Shown: positions 1-13,036, counted from the stretch's first letter. The stretch is 64,000 bases of DNA from Lysinibacillus fusiformis (GCF_007362955.1 NZ_CP041696.1:1-64000), one strand, 5' to 3'. The notes: generated by a model not told the origin, from the sequence alone. Made by a program: numbers and translations.

Positions 1-288
1 CCTCTTTCATATATATCTATAGTTCTATTATAAATGAAACTAATCGATTTCCTATACATGGTACTAAGGAGAATAAACAAAAAGGACAATATACTTATAT
101 CCAACTGTCACAAATAGTAGTTATTTCTTATGATAAATAACCATCTTCGTTAATATTTATGCGTTAACCAGACTTAAAGAAATGATATTTTTAAGTAAAT
201 AATGTTGAGCAATGTCTCTCGAACCAAGCTAAATATATAGCAACTACATAAAGACCTTCACCCAAAACTCACATAGGGACTTTTATAT
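1..288. other. AT-rich non-coding stretch
   Basis: No open frame with a ribosome binding site, no strong hairpin and no RNA signature is visible here. The segment lies downstream of the leftward ribokinase gene and may be its 3' untranslated region plus whatever borders the next gene outside the window. Confidence 0.5.
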
Positions 289-1170
289 TTACTCTTCTAA
301 GCCAGCCAGACGAGCGTAAACCGCCCCAAGTGTTGGCATGCCACCTTGTGCGCCAAATTTTTCAACTGATAAAGAGGCTGCTATATTCCCAAAATACACT
401 GCCTCATCCAACGATTGTCCCTCTACTAATGCATAAGCTAATGCACCGTTAAACGTATCGCCAGCACCTGTTGTATCCACGGCATTTGTCATATAGCCAG
501 GTATATGATTCGGATACTCACCATCAAAATAACGCGCACCATCACTACCAAGTGTTAGTATCATTTTATTCGGATACTTTGACAGCACCTCATCAAAATC
601 ATCGCCAAATAACAGTGAACATTCTGTTTCGTTTGGCGTAATATACGTAATTTCTTCCATCCATCGCATTTCAAAATTCGCCGCTGGTGCTGGATTCAAT
701 AATACGGGTACATTCGCTTCTTTACATAACTTTAATGCATAATCAGTCGTCTCCATTGGAATTTCAAGCTGCATGATTACCATTTGACTTTGTTGGATAA
801 CCTCTTTTACAGCTTCTAAGTGAGATGGTTTCAATTCATAATTAGCACCTGGTACAACAATAATACGATTATCGTTGTTGTATAATAGAATATTTGCAAT
901 ACCAGTGGGTACTGAAGCAGTTGCTATATTTTCTGTATGAATATGCTCCTGTTGTAAAACGGTACGTAAAGTTTCACCAAAGCTATCTGTCCCCACACAT
1001 CCAATCATATTTACTTGACTGCCTAAGCGCGCAGCAGCAACTGCCTGATTTGCCCCCTTTCCGCCGGGGATTATTTGAAATTGTTCCCCGAAAACTGTTT
1101 CTCCTTGCTTAGGAAAAATACCCATCTGCACAGCTAAATCCATATTTAAACTGCCAATAACAGTAATCAT
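289..1170 (-). CDS. rbsK: ribokinase
   Basis: A 293-residue PfkB-family sugar kinase that should phosphorylate D-ribose at O5 in the cytoplasm, feeding the pentose phosphate pathway. Seen: the first PfkB signature GGKGAN at residues 36-41 and the second signature DTTGAGD at 232-238, whose last Asp is the catalytic base of the family and forms the anion hole with the preceding glycines. The N-terminal GSLNMDL resembles the ribokinase substrate lid region. Length matches ribokinases (about 290-310). Unusually, no rbsR, rbsD or rbsACB transporter genes flank it, so the ribose source is not evident here. A cre-like half site lies just upstream. Another PfkB sugar kinase specificity cannot be excluded. 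Confidence 0.9.
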   Translation of the reverse strand: MITVIGSLNMDLAVQMGIFPKQGETVFGEQFQIIPGGKGANQAVAAARLGSQVNMIGCVGTDSFGETLRTVLQQEHIHTENIATASVPTGIANILLYNNDNRIIVVPGANYELKPSHLEAVKEVIQQSQMVIMQLEIPMETTDYALKLCKEANVPVLLNPAPAANFEMRWMEEITYITPNETECSLLFGDDFDEVLSKYPNKMILTLGSDGARYFDGEYPNHIPGYMTNAVDTTGAGDTFNGALAYALVEGQSLDEAVYFGNIAASLSVEKFGAQGGMPTLGAVYARLAGLEE

Positions 1171-1194
1171 ATTTCTACCTCTTTCCTCTAAAGT

Positions 1195-1209
1195 ATGTAA
1201 GCGCCTCGA
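1195..1209. promoter_or_regulatory. candidate cre-like / LacI-family half site upstream of rbsK
   Basis: The 15 bases ATGTAAGCGCCTCGA match the left half and centre of the CcpA consensus (TGNAANCG) but not the distal half. They lie about 25-40 bases upstream of the rbsK start, where carbon catabolite repression or an RbsR-type repressor would act. This is a weak match. Confidence 0.25.
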
Positions 1210-1264
1210 TGAGCAACGATAATTGTTTTTCTAGAAAAATAATTAAGTTGTTCAAAACACATGA

Positions 1265-1915
1265 TTATTTGAATGTGAACGTATTTTTTTCTAGAGTAAT
1301 TGCCTCATCAGAAGTTTTGATAATAATATCAAAATACTGACTGTATGGGTGCATAAAGACCTCATATTGTATACGGCGTTCTTCATGAGACTGCCTTAAA
1401 TAATGGATATCCATCCCCCTTTCAACAATATCACGGTTTGACCTTCTCACTAATTCCGTTTCACCATCAGTATAGAAGTAAATTTTCAAATCAAATAAAT
1501 CTGGATTCATAAATGCGACACTCATTCCTTCTACAATGGTCACATTGTTTTTCGAAGAAAGTAACTCGCTTTTCATATAATGCGTATCAATCGTATATAA
1601 ATCTAAACCTTTTTTAAGCATTTTAATATCCCTTTCCAAAGAAAGTAAATGATGGGACAATGGATGGCAAGCCGTCATTTTATAACGATGATTTTCGTTT
1701 AGATACGTATAGTCGATCATTACTTGATTTCTTATGTTTGAACTAACAATATATGGATCTGTATTAATGTAATTCACTTCATGTTGATTTAGTTGGTTTA
1801 CGAGCCTATTGGCAAATGTTGTTTTCCCAGCAGCACCATGACCTGAAATACCAATAACAATCCGTTCATCCGTTGTGCTGAGCCAAGTTGTTATTTCTTG
1901 TAATAATGTATCCAT
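1265..1915 (-). CDS. uridine kinase-like P-loop nucleoside/AAA kinase
   Basis: A 216-residue protein of the uridine kinase / phosphoribulokinase-like P-loop family. The Walker A motif GHGAAGKT is at residues 25-32, right after a short N-terminal helix, as in many stand-alone uridine-kinase-like proteins of bacilli. A later acidic stretch (TIVEGMSVAF, about residues 128-137) resembles the Walker B/lid region, and an Arg-rich segment (RRSNRDIVERG) resembles the LID helix. A ribosome binding site (AGGGGGAT) precedes the ATG. The substrate cannot be told from sequence. It is transcribed toward rbsK with a 94-base gap, so the two may be co-expressed. Confidence 0.7.
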   Translation of the reverse strand: MDTLLQEITTWLSTTDERIVIGISGHGAAGKTTFANRLVNQLNQHEVNYINTDPYIVSSNIRNQVMIDYTYLNENHRYKMTACHPLSHHLLSLERDIKMLKKGLDLYTIDTHYMKSELLSSKNNVTIVEGMSVAFMNPDLFDLKIYFYTDGETELVRRSNRDIVERGMDIHYLRQSHEERRIQYEVFMHPYSQYFDIIIKTSDEAITLEKNTFTFK

Positions 1916-2279
1916 CCTGATCCCCCTATCTAATTATTAATTTTATTTTGCCTTTAGCTCTACCTGATTCCGAATATTCCATTGCCTACCTCCCATAATT
2001 AGTTGAATGGTTTATGTTAACAAACAGTAGAATTGAATACAACCATATACTACGCTTGTATTTAGTGCAATATCGAGAAAGCATGTCGAGGAGAATCACA
2101 TCTTAAAAGTGCAATTCCATTGGCTTTTAAGATACCATCACTTTAATGAAGAGACTGGGTTTGACCATTCGCTTGCCAAAATTATTCTTCAAAATAATTA
2201 CATAAATAGCCGAATGACACTCAATTTGACGGTAGGCGGATAAAGTCTTAAGTATCGAATATAGCCATTGAACAGGAAA
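1916..2279. other. intergenic region with a possible decayed frame
   Basis: The plus strand is open from about 2033 to 2243 without a start codon or ribosome binding site. Its translation (ending NSRMTLNLTVGG) matches no family I recognise, so it is more likely a remnant or chance frame than a gene. No other structure was seen apart from the leuD terminator that follows. Confidence 0.3.
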
Positions 2280-2312
2280 AGAGCCGTCTCATGTTTTTTG
2301 AGACGACTCCTT
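2280..2312 (-). terminator. rho-independent terminator of the ilv-leu operon
   Basis: On the minus strand the arms GAGTCGTCTC and GAGACGGCTC flank a short A-rich loop and are followed by TTTTCC. It lies 8 bases past the leuD stop codon and closes the operon. Confidence 0.85.
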
Positions 2313-2319
2313 TTTCATA

Positions 2320-2910
2320 TTAGTACGCTACACGTTGTGCTTCATATGCTGCAATTTGCTCTTCATATTTAAATGTTAGCGCAATTTCATCCCAGCCATT
2401 TAAAAGCGTTTCTTTGTAGTAAGAATCGATAATAAAGCTATAAACCTTGCCATCTTCACCTGTTACCGTTTGTGCGGCAAGATTTACTTCCACGCAATAA
2501 GGCTTCGCTAAACCTTTTACTAAAATTTCATCACACTCTGCTTCTGTTAACTTGATAGGCAATATGCCATTTTTGAAGCAGTTATTATGAAAGATATCGG
2601 CAAATGATGGTGCGATGACTACATTGAAGCCATAGTCTAAAATTGCCCATGGTGCGTGTTCACGAGAAGAACCACAACCGAAGTTATCTTGAGCTACTAA
2701 AATTTTGGAGTCTTTAAATTCAGGTTGATTTAATACGAAGTCTTTAATTTCATTACCTTGAGCATCAAAGCGCCAATGGTAAAATAAAAACTGACCAAAA
2801 CCTGTACGCTCAATCCGTTTTAAAAACTCTTTCGAAATAATTTGGTCTGTGTCAACATTTTTACGATTTAATGGTGAAATGACACTATTTACGATATTAA
2901 TTGGTTCCAT
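2320..2910 (-). CDS. leuD: 3-isopropylmalate dehydratase small subunit
   Basis: A 196-residue swivel-domain subunit of isopropylmalate isomerase, which converts 2-isopropylmalate to 3-isopropylmalate in leucine synthesis together with LeuC. Seen: the family motif DNFGCGSSREHAPWA (about residues 76-90), which contacts the substrate, and the opening segment NVDTDQIISKEFLK. The ATG at 2910 (MEPINIV) is preferred over the TTG two codons upstream because AAAGGATG is well spaced from it. It is the last gene of the ilv-leu operon, 32 bases after leuC, and is followed by a strong terminator. Confidence 0.96.
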   Translation of the reverse strand: MEPINIVNSVISPLNRKNVDTDQIISKEFLKRIERTGFGQFLFYHWRFDAQGNEIKDFVLNQPEFKDSKILVAQDNFGCGSSREHAPWAILDYGFNVVIAPSFADIFHNNCFKNGILPIKLTEAECDEILVKGLAKPYCVEVNLAAQTVTGEDGKVYSFIIDSYYKETLLNGWDEIALTFKYEEQIAAYEAQRVAY

Positions 2911-2942
2911 TTTCAATCATCCTTTCCGTGTAAATCAGGTCC

Positions 2943-4352
2943 TTACACCGTTTCCTTGACGAATTCGCGTACATCCACGAAATGACCTGCAATCGCTGCC
3001 GCTGCTGCCATTTGTGGCGATACTAAATGTGTACGAGCGCCTGTACCTTGACGACCTTCGAAGTTACGATTTGATGTTGATGCACAGCGTTCACCCGCTG
3101 GAACTACATCATCGTTCATTGCTAAGCACATCGAGCAACCTGATTCACGCCATTCAAAACCTGCATTTGTAAAGATTTTGTCTAATCCTTCAGCCTCTGC
3201 TTGCTTTTTCGTTGTATGAGATCCAGGTACAACGATTGCCGTTACATTTCCATGTACTTTTCGTCCTTGAATGATACTTGCTGCAGCGCGTAAATCACTT
3301 AAACGTGAGTTTGTGCATGAACCGATAAATACGTGCTGGATATCGATTGAAGTTAGTGGTTGCCCTTCTTCTAAGCCCATATAGGCAAGTGCTTTACGAA
3401 GTGCAGCTCGATCTGACTCGTCCTGGTAATCTGCCTGCATTGGAACATTTTTAGAAACACCTGAGCCCATAGATGGGTTCGTTCCCCACGTGATGATTGG
3501 CTCGATTTCTTCAGCTTTGATGATGCGTACTTCATCATACGCCGCGTCCATATCAGAAGCTAGACTTAACCAGTATGTTGATGCTTCTTCAAATTTCTCA
3601 CCCTGTGGTGCATAGCGACGGCCACGGATGTAGTCAACTGTAATTTGGTCAGGAGACACAAGCCCTGCCTTTGCACCTGCTTCAATTGACATATTACAAA
3701 TTGTCATACGTTCTTCCATAGAAAGTTTGTGGATTGCCTCTCCAGTAAACTCCACAATATGGCCAGTTCCGACACCGATGCCAAATTTAGAAATAATCGC
3801 TAAAATAATATCTTTAGCAGCAACTCCTACAGGAAGCTCTCCTTCTACTCGAATTTCCATCGTTTTTGGCTTGTTTTGCCACAACGTTTGTGTAGACAAA
3901 ACGTGCTCTACCTCGGATGTACCGATACCGAATGCAATGGCACCGAATGCACCATGCGTAGATGTATGCGAATCTCCACAAACAATTGTTTTACCGGGCT
4001 GCGTTAACCCTAGCTCTGGTCCAATAACGTGTACTATCCCTTGATCGGGGTGCCCCATCCCTGCAAGCTCAACACCAAATTCAGCAGCATTTTTCGCTAA
4101 TGTTTCAATTTGATTGCGTGCAATCGGATCATTGATGGTCGGTAAATTCTTTGTAGGCACATTATGATCCATCGTTGCAAAGCTTAAATCTGGACGGCGC
4201 ACTTTACGTCCGCTCAAGCGTAAACCTTCGAAAGCCTGCGGAGAAGTTACTTCATGAATTAAATGAAGATCAATATATAACAGGTCCGGTTTGCCCTCTT
4301 CCTGATAAACAACATGTTTATCCCAAATCTTTTCAATTATATTTTTGCCCAT
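2943..4352 (-). CDS. leuC: 3-isopropylmalate dehydratase large subunit
   Basis: A 469-residue aconitase-superfamily subunit carrying the catalytic [4Fe-4S] cluster of isopropylmalate isomerase. Seen: the cluster ligands in IGSCTNSR and in [10 protein letters not shown] near the C-terminus, and the substrate motif [13 protein letters not shown]. The ATG at 4352 (MGKNIIEK) has a well-placed AGGTGA ribosome binding site, so an upstream GTG start is unlikely. It lies 16 bases after leuB and 32 bases before leuD, as expected for co-translated partners of one enzyme. Confidence 0.97.
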   Translation of the reverse strand: MGKNIIEKIWDKHVVYQEEGKPDLLYIDLHLIHEVTSPQAFEGLRLSGRKVRRPDLSFATMDHNVPTKNLPTINDPIARNQIETLAKNAAEFGVELAGMGHPDQGIVHVIGPELGLTQPGKTIVCGDSHTSTHGAFGAIAFGIGTSEVEHVLSTQTLWQNKPKTMEIRVEGELPVGVAAKDIILAIISKFGIGVGTGHIVEFTGEAIHKLSMEERMTICNMSIEAGAKAGLVSPDQITVDYIRGRRYAPQGEKFEEASTYWLSLASDMDAAYDEVRIIKAEEIEPIITWGTNPSMGSGVSKNVPMQADYQDESDRAALRKALAYMGLEEGQPLTSIDIQHVFIGSCTNSRLSDLRAAASIIQGRKVHGNVTAIVVPGSHTTKKQAEAEGLDKIFTNAGFEWRESGCSMCLAMNDDVVPAGERCASTSNRNFEGRQGTGARTHLVSPQMAAAAAIAGHFVDVREFVKETV

Positions 4353-4368
4353 TGTCTTCACCTATTTC

Positions 4369-5469
4369 TTAAATGTATGTTGTCATAATACTTTCTGATA
4401 CAAAGCTAGTATCAATCTCGTTAATCACTTTATCTGTCCATTCATTTGTAGATAGAGTGCGACCACCATCACGTGCAAGGTCTGCCGTGAAGTAACCATC
4501 ATCAAATACAGCACTTACTGCTCGTTCGATTTCTGCCGCTTCCTCTAGTAAACCGAATGAGTATTGTAGCATCATAGCAACAGAAAGAATCGTTGCAGCT
4601 GGGTTTGCTACACCTCGACCAGCAATCTCAGGAGCTGAACCATGGACAGGTTCGTATAGGCCAAAGTTATCGCCACGGATTGACGCTGATGGTAATACAC
4701 CAAGTGAACCTGTAATAACGGATGCTTCATCACTTAAAATATCGCCAAACATATTTTCTGTAACAACGACATCATAGTGGCCAGGATTTGTAATCAATTT
4801 CATTGCCACAGAGTCCACTAAGTTATGCTCAACCCGCACATCTGGATAGTCTTTCTTCTTTGCTTCTACAACTTCGCGCCATAAGCGACTTGTTTCCAGT
4901 ACGTTTGCTTTATCGACAGAGCATAATTTGCCTCCACGTAAACGTGCTAATTCAAAGGCATTTTCAACAATACGTTCAACTTCTGCTGTTGAATAAACTG
5001 TTGTATCAATTGCGCCATTTTCAGTACGCATACGTGGTTCCCCGAAGTATACGCCGCCTGTTAGTTCACGTACGATCATTAAATCTACGTTTTCGGCTAC
5101 TTCACGTTTTAATGGTGAAGCATCTAGTAAACTCGGGAACGCCTTTACCGGACGTAAATTTGCGAATAAGTCAAAGTGCTTGCGAATCCGTAATAATCCT
5201 TTTTCTGGACGTAATTCAGGTGGGTTATTATCCCATTTCGGACCACCTACAGCTCCAAGTAAAATGGCATCACTGCCTTCACACATTTCAATTGTTTCAT
5301 CTGGTAGTGGATTATTGTGTTGGTCGATGGCAGCGCCTCCGATTGTTGCATAGCCTAAATGGAATGTATGGTTGAACCGCTTGCCAATTACTTGTAATAC
5401 ACGTACAGCAGAAGCAACAACCTCTGGTCCAATTCCGTCACCAGGAAGTACTGTAATTTTTTTCTCCAT
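4369..5469 (-). CDS. leuB: 3-isopropylmalate dehydrogenase
   Basis: A 366-residue NAD-dependent beta-decarboxylating dehydrogenase that turns 3-isopropylmalate into 2-oxoisocaproate. Seen: GDGIGPEV near the N-terminus, the LLGAVGGPKWD loop, the substrate motif RELTGGVYFG with its Arg/Tyr, and the metal/NAD segment NMFGDILSDEAS followed by EPVHGSAPEIAG. Length fits the family (about 360). It follows leuA after a 112-base gap that contains an inverted repeat. The C-terminal tail (SFVSESIMTTYI) is a little longer than typical. Confidence 0.97.
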   Translation of the reverse strand: MEKKITVLPGDGIGPEVVASAVRVLQVIGKRFNHTFHLGYATIGGAAIDQHNNPLPDETIEMCEGSDAILLGAVGGPKWDNNPPELRPEKGLLRIRKHFDLFANLRPVKAFPSLLDASPLKREVAENVDLMIVRELTGGVYFGEPRMRTENGAIDTTVYSTAEVERIVENAFELARLRGGKLCSVDKANVLETSRLWREVVEAKKKDYPDVRVEHNLVDSVAMKLITNPGHYDVVVTENMFGDILSDEASVITGSLGVLPSASIRGDNFGLYEPVHGSAPEIAGRGVANPAATILSVAMMLQYSFGLLEEAAEIERAVSAVFDDGYFTADLARDGGRTLSTNEWTDKVINEIDTSFVSESIMTTYI

Positions 5470-5527
5470 CGTAAAAACACCTTTCTTTATATAGTTTAAA
5501 TACCTATCCAGGTACCGCTTTTTTAGT

Positions 5528-5565
5528 AAAGACTCTCACCTACTTTTTGCAGATGAGAGACTTTT
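5528..5565 (-). promoter_or_regulatory. intercistronic hairpin between leuA and leuB
   Basis: The arms AAAGTCTCTCA and TGAGAGTCTTT (one mismatch) face each other across a 15-base loop and are followed on the minus strand by ACTAAAAAA rather than a U-run. It is therefore more likely an RNA processing or stability element than a terminator. Confidence 0.45.
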
Positions 5566-5581
5566 AATAAATCAAGTTACA

Positions 5582-8210
<2,629 letters not shown>

Positions 8211-8243
8211 TCACACATTCAAAGCTTTCATTTTATATGCAAA

Positions 8244-8759
8244 CTATTTTAAAATAGAGAGCTGCGTATTCGGTATTTTTTGTGTTTCACGAACAGATGC
8301 TGTTGCACCCGTACGTGTTAACTCTTTAATGCCGTATGGACGAATTAACTCGATGAAAGCATCAATTTTTTCTGGATTTCCTACCACTTGATATGTGACA
8401 ACGTTTTTCGCTGTATCAATAATTTGCGGACGGAACGGCTCAACAATTGAGTTCATTTCAAGTCGTAAATTTGGTGGTGAAATGACCTTCACAAGCGCTA
8501 GCTCACGAAGTACGATGGATTTATCTGTAATGTCATTGACCTTTAACACGTCAATTTGCTTCGATAATTGCTTTACTAGTTGTTCAATTTTGCTCTCGTC
8601 TTCTACATTTACAACAAATGTCATTTTAGAGAAGTTAGGCTGTTCAGTATGACCAACTGTAATCGATTCAATATTGAATTGACGTTTCATAAGTAAGCCT
8701 GTTACACGGTTTAGGACGCCGCTTTGGTTAATCACTGTTACTGTAATTACTCGTTTCAA
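8244..8759 (-). CDS. ilvH: acetolactate synthase small (regulatory) subunit
   Basis: A 171-residue regulatory subunit that confers valine feedback control on IlvB. An N-terminal ACT domain is clear ([28 protein letters not shown], about residues 9-36 in part), followed by the ALS_ss C-terminal domain. Length is typical (about 160-175). Its ATG overlaps the ilvB stop codon in an ATGA arrangement, consistent with equimolar synthesis of the two subunits. The name ilvN is used for the same gene in other species. Confidence 0.95.
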   Translation of the reverse strand: MKRVITVTVINQSGVLNRVTGLLMKRQFNIESITVGHTEQPNFSKMTFVVNVEDESKIEQLVKQLSKQIDVLKVNDITDKSIVLRELALVKVISPPNLRLEMNSIVEPFRPQIIDTAKNVVTYQVVGNPEKIDAFIELIRPYGIKELTRTGATASVRETQKIPNTQLSILK

Positions 8760-10522
8760 TTCTTTTTCACCCCAATCATTTCATGTAAACCTTTGCCTGG
8801 TGCAACCATCGGATAAACGCATTCAAGCTGTTTTACGCGACAATCGATTAACGCTGGCTCATCAGAAAGAAGGGCTTCACGGAAGATACTTTCTGCTTCG
8901 TCAATTGTGTTGATACGATAGCCTTTAATGCCATATGCATCCGCTAATTTCACAAAATCCGGTTGAATCGGCATAAGTGATGATGAATAACGTTCCTCGT
9001 AGAAGGTTTGTTGCCATTGACGGACCATCCCAAGGCAACTGTTATTTAAAATCACAATTTTTACTGGTAAGTTGAATTCTTTTAATAGAGAGAGCTCTTG
9101 CGCAGTCATTTGGAAACCTGCATCTCCTACAATTGAAACAACTTTTTTGTCTGGCTTCGCAAATTGGGCGCCAATTGCAGCTGGGAAGCCGAAGCCCATC
9201 GTACCAAGTCCACCAGACGTTACCCATCCATGATCGTTATTTAAGCGATAATATTGAGCAGCCCACATCTGATGCTGACCAACGTCTGTCGTAACGATCG
9301 CTTCTCCTTCAGTAATTCGATGCACAAGCTCAAGCGCTTCCTGTGGTAACACTTCTGTATCACTCGCTTGTTTCGAATACCAAAGTGGATATTCGTTTGC
9401 ATGATTTTCTAAAAAGTTTAACCAATCAGCTGTATCAGGGCCTTCAAAGTCTTTTTTCAATAAAGATTTTAATGCTTCTTTCGCATCAGCTACGATTGGA
9501 ATATCTGTCGGAACGTTTTTACCAATTTCTGCAGGGTCGATATCAATATGGATAATGGTTGCATTTGGTGCGAATGTCGCTAAGTTACCTGTTAAACGAT
9601 CATCAAAACGAGCACCAATATTTAGTAGTAAATCCGATTTTGTAATGGCGATATTAGCTGTCGCTGTACCATGCATCCCCGCCATACCAACAAACAAATC
9701 ATGCTCTCCGTGGAAGGATCCAAGACCTAATAATGTATTGGTTACTGGGATACGATATTTTTCAGCAAAAGCCGTTAATTCGTTGCGTGCATCTGCAAAA
9801 AGAACTCCTGCTCCAGCTAAAATAAGTGGCTTCTTCGCTAAAGAAATTGCTTGGATAGCCTTTTGAACTTGTAAATAATTTGGTTTGTATGTTGGTTGGT
9901 ATCCAGGTAAATAAATATCTTCAGGTGCTTTAGGTGGATTTTCCACATCAAATAGCATTTGTGAAACATTTTTCGGGAAGTCAACAACTACTGGCCCTTT
10001 ACGCCCCGTGTTCGCAATATGGAATGCTTCTTGAACGATACGAGGAATATCATTTACATCTTGCACTTGATAATTGTGCTTTGTGATTGGCGTAGTAATT
10101 CCCATAATGTCAGCTTCTTGGAAGGCATCTGTACCAATAACAGAAGTTGCCACTTGACCAGTGAAAATAACCAGTGGAATAGAATCGATCATCGCATCCG
10201 CAATACCTGTTACTAAGTTTGTCGCTCCTGGTCCACTTGTTGCAATCACAACACCAGGTTTATTTGATACACGCGCATACCCTTCTGCTGCGTGAATGGC
10301 TCCTTGCTCATGTCTTGTTAAAATATGACGAATTGGATTTTTGTACATCGCATCATAAATTTGAAGTACCGCACCGCCTGGATAACCAAAAATAATCTCG
10401 ACACCTTGATCATGTAACGCCTGAACTAAAACGTCGGCACCATCTTTCGGTTGAAAAGTTTTTTCAGCTTCAGCTGTTGTAACTACTTCTTCTTTTTCAT
10501 TGATAGAAACATTCGCACTCAT
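8756..10522 (-). CDS. ilvB: acetolactate synthase large (catalytic) subunit
   Basis: A 588-residue thiamine-diphosphate enzyme that condenses pyruvate with pyruvate or 2-oxobutyrate. Seen: the N-terminal TPP-PYR domain with the catalytic Glu in [16 protein letters not shown], the FAD-type central domain, and the C-terminal TPP/Mg motif [15 protein letters not shown] ending in [12 protein letters not shown]. The ATG at 10522 is preferred to the TTG just before it because GGAGGC is suitably spaced. It is the first gene after the T-box leader and is thereby controlled together with the whole ilv-leu operon. Confidence 0.97.
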   Translation of the reverse strand: MSANVSINEKEEVVTTAEAEKTFQPKDGADVLVQALHDQGVEIIFGYPGGAVLQIYDAMYKNPIRHILTRHEQGAIHAAEGYARVSNKPGVVIATSGPGATNLVTGIADAMIDSIPLVIFTGQVATSVIGTDAFQEADIMGITTPITKHNYQVQDVNDIPRIVQEAFHIANTGRKGPVVVDFPKNVSQMLFDVENPPKAPEDIYLPGYQPTYKPNYLQVQKAIQAISLAKKPLILAGAGVLFADARNELTAFAEKYRIPVTNTLLGLGSFHGEHDLFVGMAGMHGTATANIAITKSDLLLNIGARFDDRLTGNLATFAPNATIIHIDIDPAEIGKNVPTDIPIVADAKEALKSLLKKDFEGPDTADWLNFLENHANEYPLWYSKQASDTEVLPQEALELVHRITEGEAIVTTDVGQHQMWAAQYYRLNNDHGWVTSGGLGTMGFGFPAAIGAQFAKPDKKVVSIVGDAGFQMTAQELSLLKEFNLPVKIVILNNSCLGMVRQWQQTFYEERYSSSLMPIQPDFVKLADAYGIKGYRINTIDEAESIFREALLSDEPALIDCRVKQLECVYPMVAPGKGLHEMIGVKKN

Positions 10523-10574
10523 CAAAATAAGCCTCCTTCATGTAGTTAAAATAGTGAAAAACTATTTTAATATC

Positions 10575-10930
10575 GTGAAAAATAATAAAAAGCCCTTTTC
10601 TCCACACGCAAAGAACTACCTTACGTAGGGATGAAAAAGACTTTTCATGGTACCACCCTTGTTTATAGCAATAAAATTGCTACCTCGCGAATAAATGAAA
10701 GCATTTATGAACCAATGCAAGTAAACTTACATCCAATACGGTGTCATAAATCATTTATTCATTAATAACGAGCACTTCGATTATGCCCGGAGCTATCTAA
10801 TGGCGTTCACGCGTTTAATAGCTCACTCCGAGGGGATGTCGGATTTAGTTGTATCGCCGGCTTCCAGCACGACCGGCTCTCTGGTAGATACAAGGCTCTA
10901 AACCCTTTAACCTCATCAACGTTTTTACAT
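10575..10930 (-). promoter_or_regulatory. T-box leader of ilvB-ilvH-ilvC-leuABCD, probably isoleucine-specific
   Basis: The minus-strand RNA holds a full T-box riboswitch. The T-box core AAGGGTGGTACCATG is at 10660-10646. Stem I pairs TTGTATC with GATACAA and GGGTTTAG with CTAAATCC, and is capped by the conserved AGAGAGCCGG...GCCGGC distal region. The loop following CTAAATCC reads GACATCC, which places ATC (Ile) as the specifier at 10837-10835. A terminator (arms GTCTTTTTCATCC and GGAGAAAAGGGC, then TTTTTATT) follows. Uncharged tRNA binding in this family favours an antiterminator and read-through. The specifier call comes from folding by eye; CUC (Leu) a few bases later is the alternative. 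Confidence 0.92.
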
Positions 10931-10944
10931 ATATATTTTTCAAA

Positions 10945-12615
10945 CTAGATCTTCATGACGCCGCCAGTTGAGGCGCTTGTTACTAATTTCGAATATCTTG
11001 CTAACCAGCCACGTTTAATTTTCGGTTCAAACACTGGCAATTTCTCAAGACGTTCTGCTAAAACTTCCTCTGAAACTTCTAAGTTGATTGTACGATTTGG
11101 TAGATCAATTGTAATGATGTCCCCATTCTCAACTAAAGCGATTGGGCCGCCTTCTGCTGCTTCTGGTGAAATATGTCCAATTGATATACCGCGAGATGCA
11201 CCTGAAAAACGTCCGTCTGTAATCAAGGCAACTTTTGTTCCTAAACCACGACCTTGAATAGCTGACGTTGGTGCAAGCATTTCAGGCATCCCTGGGCCAC
11301 CTTTAGGTCCTTCATAGCGAATGACGACTACATGGCCTTCCTTAACTGTGCCGTTATCAATGTTTTCTTGCGCTGCCTCTTGTGAATCGAAGACAATTGC
11401 TTCACCCTTAAATACTTTAATAGAAGGATCTACAGCCCCTACTTTTATAACAGAGCCATTTGGTGCGATATTACCGAATAATACAGATAAACCACCTACT
11501 GGACTATATGGATTGTCTTTCGTACGAATAACTTGATCGTTAGTAATCTGATAATCCTTTACAAGTTCACCCATCGTCACTCCTGCAACAGTTGGACGGT
11601 TTGGATGAATAGCACCATGAATAGATACTAATTCGTTTATGATGGCACTAACACCACCTGCTTTATTAATATCATCCATTGAAACATCCGAAGCAGGCAT
11701 AATTTTCGCTAAGTATGGTACACGCTCTGCAACTTTGTTAATATCCTCAATGTTATAGTCGATTTCTGCTTCATTTGCGATTGCTAATGTATGAAGGACA
11801 GTGTTTGTAGAACCACCCATTGCCATATCAAGTGCAAATGCATCATCGATTGCTTCTTTTGTAATGATGTCACGTGGCTTAATGTCTTCTTTAACCATAC
11901 GGACTAATTGTTTAGCCGCTTCTTTTACGAGCTTATGGCGCTCATCAGAAGTTGCGACAATTGTACCGTTACCTGGAAGTGCTACTCCTAACATTTCCAT
12001 CAAGCAGTTCATCGAGTTTGCAGTGAACATTCCTGAACATGATCCGCATGTTGGACATGCATTGTTTTCAATATCTAACAGCTCTTCCGATGACATTTTG
12101 CCTGATTTATGAGCGCCCACACCTTCAAAAACGGATGTTAGTGAAAGTTGTTTACCTGTGGCAGATGTACCAGCCTCCATTGGACCACCTGATACGAAAA
12201 TCGATGGTACGTTTGTGCGAACAGCTGCCATTAACATTCCTGGTGTAATCTTGTCACAGTTCGGTATATAGAATACGCCATCAAACCAGTGTGCATTAAT
12301 AACTGTCTCAGCAGAATCCGCGATAATTTCACGACTTGGTAAGGAATAACGCATGCCAATATGTCCCATTGCAATCCCATCATCTACACCAATTGTATTA
12401 AATTCGAACGGTATACCACCCGCTTCGATTATGGCTTCTTTGACAACATCAGCAAATGTACGTAAATGTACGTGACCTGGAATTATGTCGATATAAGAAT
12501 TACAAACCCCAATAAATGGTTTGTCTAAATCTTTTGCTTTTACTTTGCCCGTTGCATATAAAAGACTTCGATGCGGCGCACGATCTACGCCTACTTTAAT
12601 CATGTCACTTCTCAT
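10945..12615 (-). CDS. ilvD: dihydroxy-acid dehydratase
   Basis: A 556-residue IlvD/Edd-family Fe-S dehydratase that makes the 2-oxo acid precursors of valine and isoleucine from the dihydroxy acids. Seen: the cluster-ligand motifs [12 protein letters not shown] (first Cys) and [19 protein letters not shown] (second and third Cys), and the C-terminal GRFSGASRG segment. Length fits (about 550-570). The ribosome binding site GAGGGGCG precedes the ATG. It lies upstream of the T-box leader, so it is not subject to that switch and has its own promoter, though its transcript can run into the leader because no terminator separates them. Confidence 0.97.
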   Translation of the reverse strand: MRSDMIKVGVDRAPHRSLLYATGKVKAKDLDKPFIGVCNSYIDIIPGHVHLRTFADVVKEAIIEAGGIPFEFNTIGVDDGIAMGHIGMRYSLPSREIIADSAETVINAHWFDGVFYIPNCDKITPGMLMAAVRTNVPSIFVSGGPMEAGTSATGKQLSLTSVFEGVGAHKSGKMSSEELLDIENNACPTCGSCSGMFTANSMNCLMEMLGVALPGNGTIVATSDERHKLVKEAAKQLVRMVKEDIKPRDIITKEAIDDAFALDMAMGGSTNTVLHTLAIANEAEIDYNIEDINKVAERVPYLAKIMPASDVSMDDINKAGGVSAIINELVSIHGAIHPNRPTVAGVTMGELVKDYQITNDQVIRTKDNPYSPVGGLSVLFGNIAPNGSVIKVGAVDPSIKVFKGEAIVFDSQEAAQENIDNGTVKEGHVVVIRYEGPKGGPGMPEMLAPTSAIQGRGLGTKVALITDGRFSGASRGISIGHISPEAAEGGPIALVENGDIITIDLPNRTINLEVSEEVLAERLEKLPVFEPKIKRGWLARYSKLVTSASTGGVMKI

Positions 12616-12661
12616 TTTAAACGCCCCTCATTTATTGCTATCCCTTGCTATGTTCGTTTCT

Positions 12662-12683
12662 ATAGACAAAATGTTCTGTCTAT
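12662..12683. promoter_or_regulatory. inverted repeat in the ilvD leader, weak CodY-like match
   Basis: ATAGACA and TGTCTAT flank an 8-base loop, 47-68 bases upstream of the ilvD start codon. On the minus strand AATAGACAGAACATT shares 11 of 15 positions with the CodY consensus AATTTTCWGAAAATT. CodY control of branched-chain operons is established in bacilli; its action at this site is inference. Confidence 0.3.
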
Positions 12684-12754
12684 TTTGTTTTTGTTTATAA
12701 GTTAATTGCTTTAAATACAACTAACTACTGTAACGAACGTATTAAATTGTTGTT

Positions 12755-12784
12755 ATCATAGTACGAATAATAGGGCCACGTCAA
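12755..12784 (-). promoter_or_regulatory. sigma-A promoter of ilvD
   Basis: On the minus strand TTGACG (12784-12779) and TATGAT (12760-12755) are separated by 18 bases, giving a start of transcription near 12748. It is the best match in the ilvD upstream region. Confidence 0.7.
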
Positions 12785-12792
12785 CAGTATTT

Positions 12793-12816
12793 TTTGAATT
12801 GTTTAAACAATTCAAA
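12793..12816. promoter_or_regulatory. 24-bp perfect palindrome upstream of the ilvD promoter
   Basis: The core GAATTGTTTAAACAATTC (12796-12813) extends to a perfect 24-bp palindrome. It sits immediately upstream of the ilvD -35 element, centred near position -56 relative to the inferred start, where an activator or a DNA-looping repressor would bind. The binding protein is unknown. Confidence 0.55.
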
Positions 12817-13036
12817 TACTCCGTAAAAATTGAAATCGTTTTCATGCTGATTAAGCATCACTTTTATCTCGCTTTGATAAAAATTTTGACATTTCGTTCA
12901 AATTTAAATTTTTTTATAATAAACAATATTTACATAGTTTAATTCATTAATATTATTCATAAATTTTAGCTATTTCCGAAGACTATCTTGCTACTCCATG
13001 CCGAAAATTTCTAACAAGATTAAAAGCAGGAAGATT

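Noticed and set aside
2033..2243. Open plus-strand frame downstream of the uridine-kinase-like gene
   Set aside because: No start codon or ribosome binding site, and no family resemblance.
4803..5375. Long plus-strand frame opposite leuB
   Set aside because: It is the antisense shadow of a clear leuB gene, has a low-complexity Leu/His/Gln-rich translation and no ribosome binding site.
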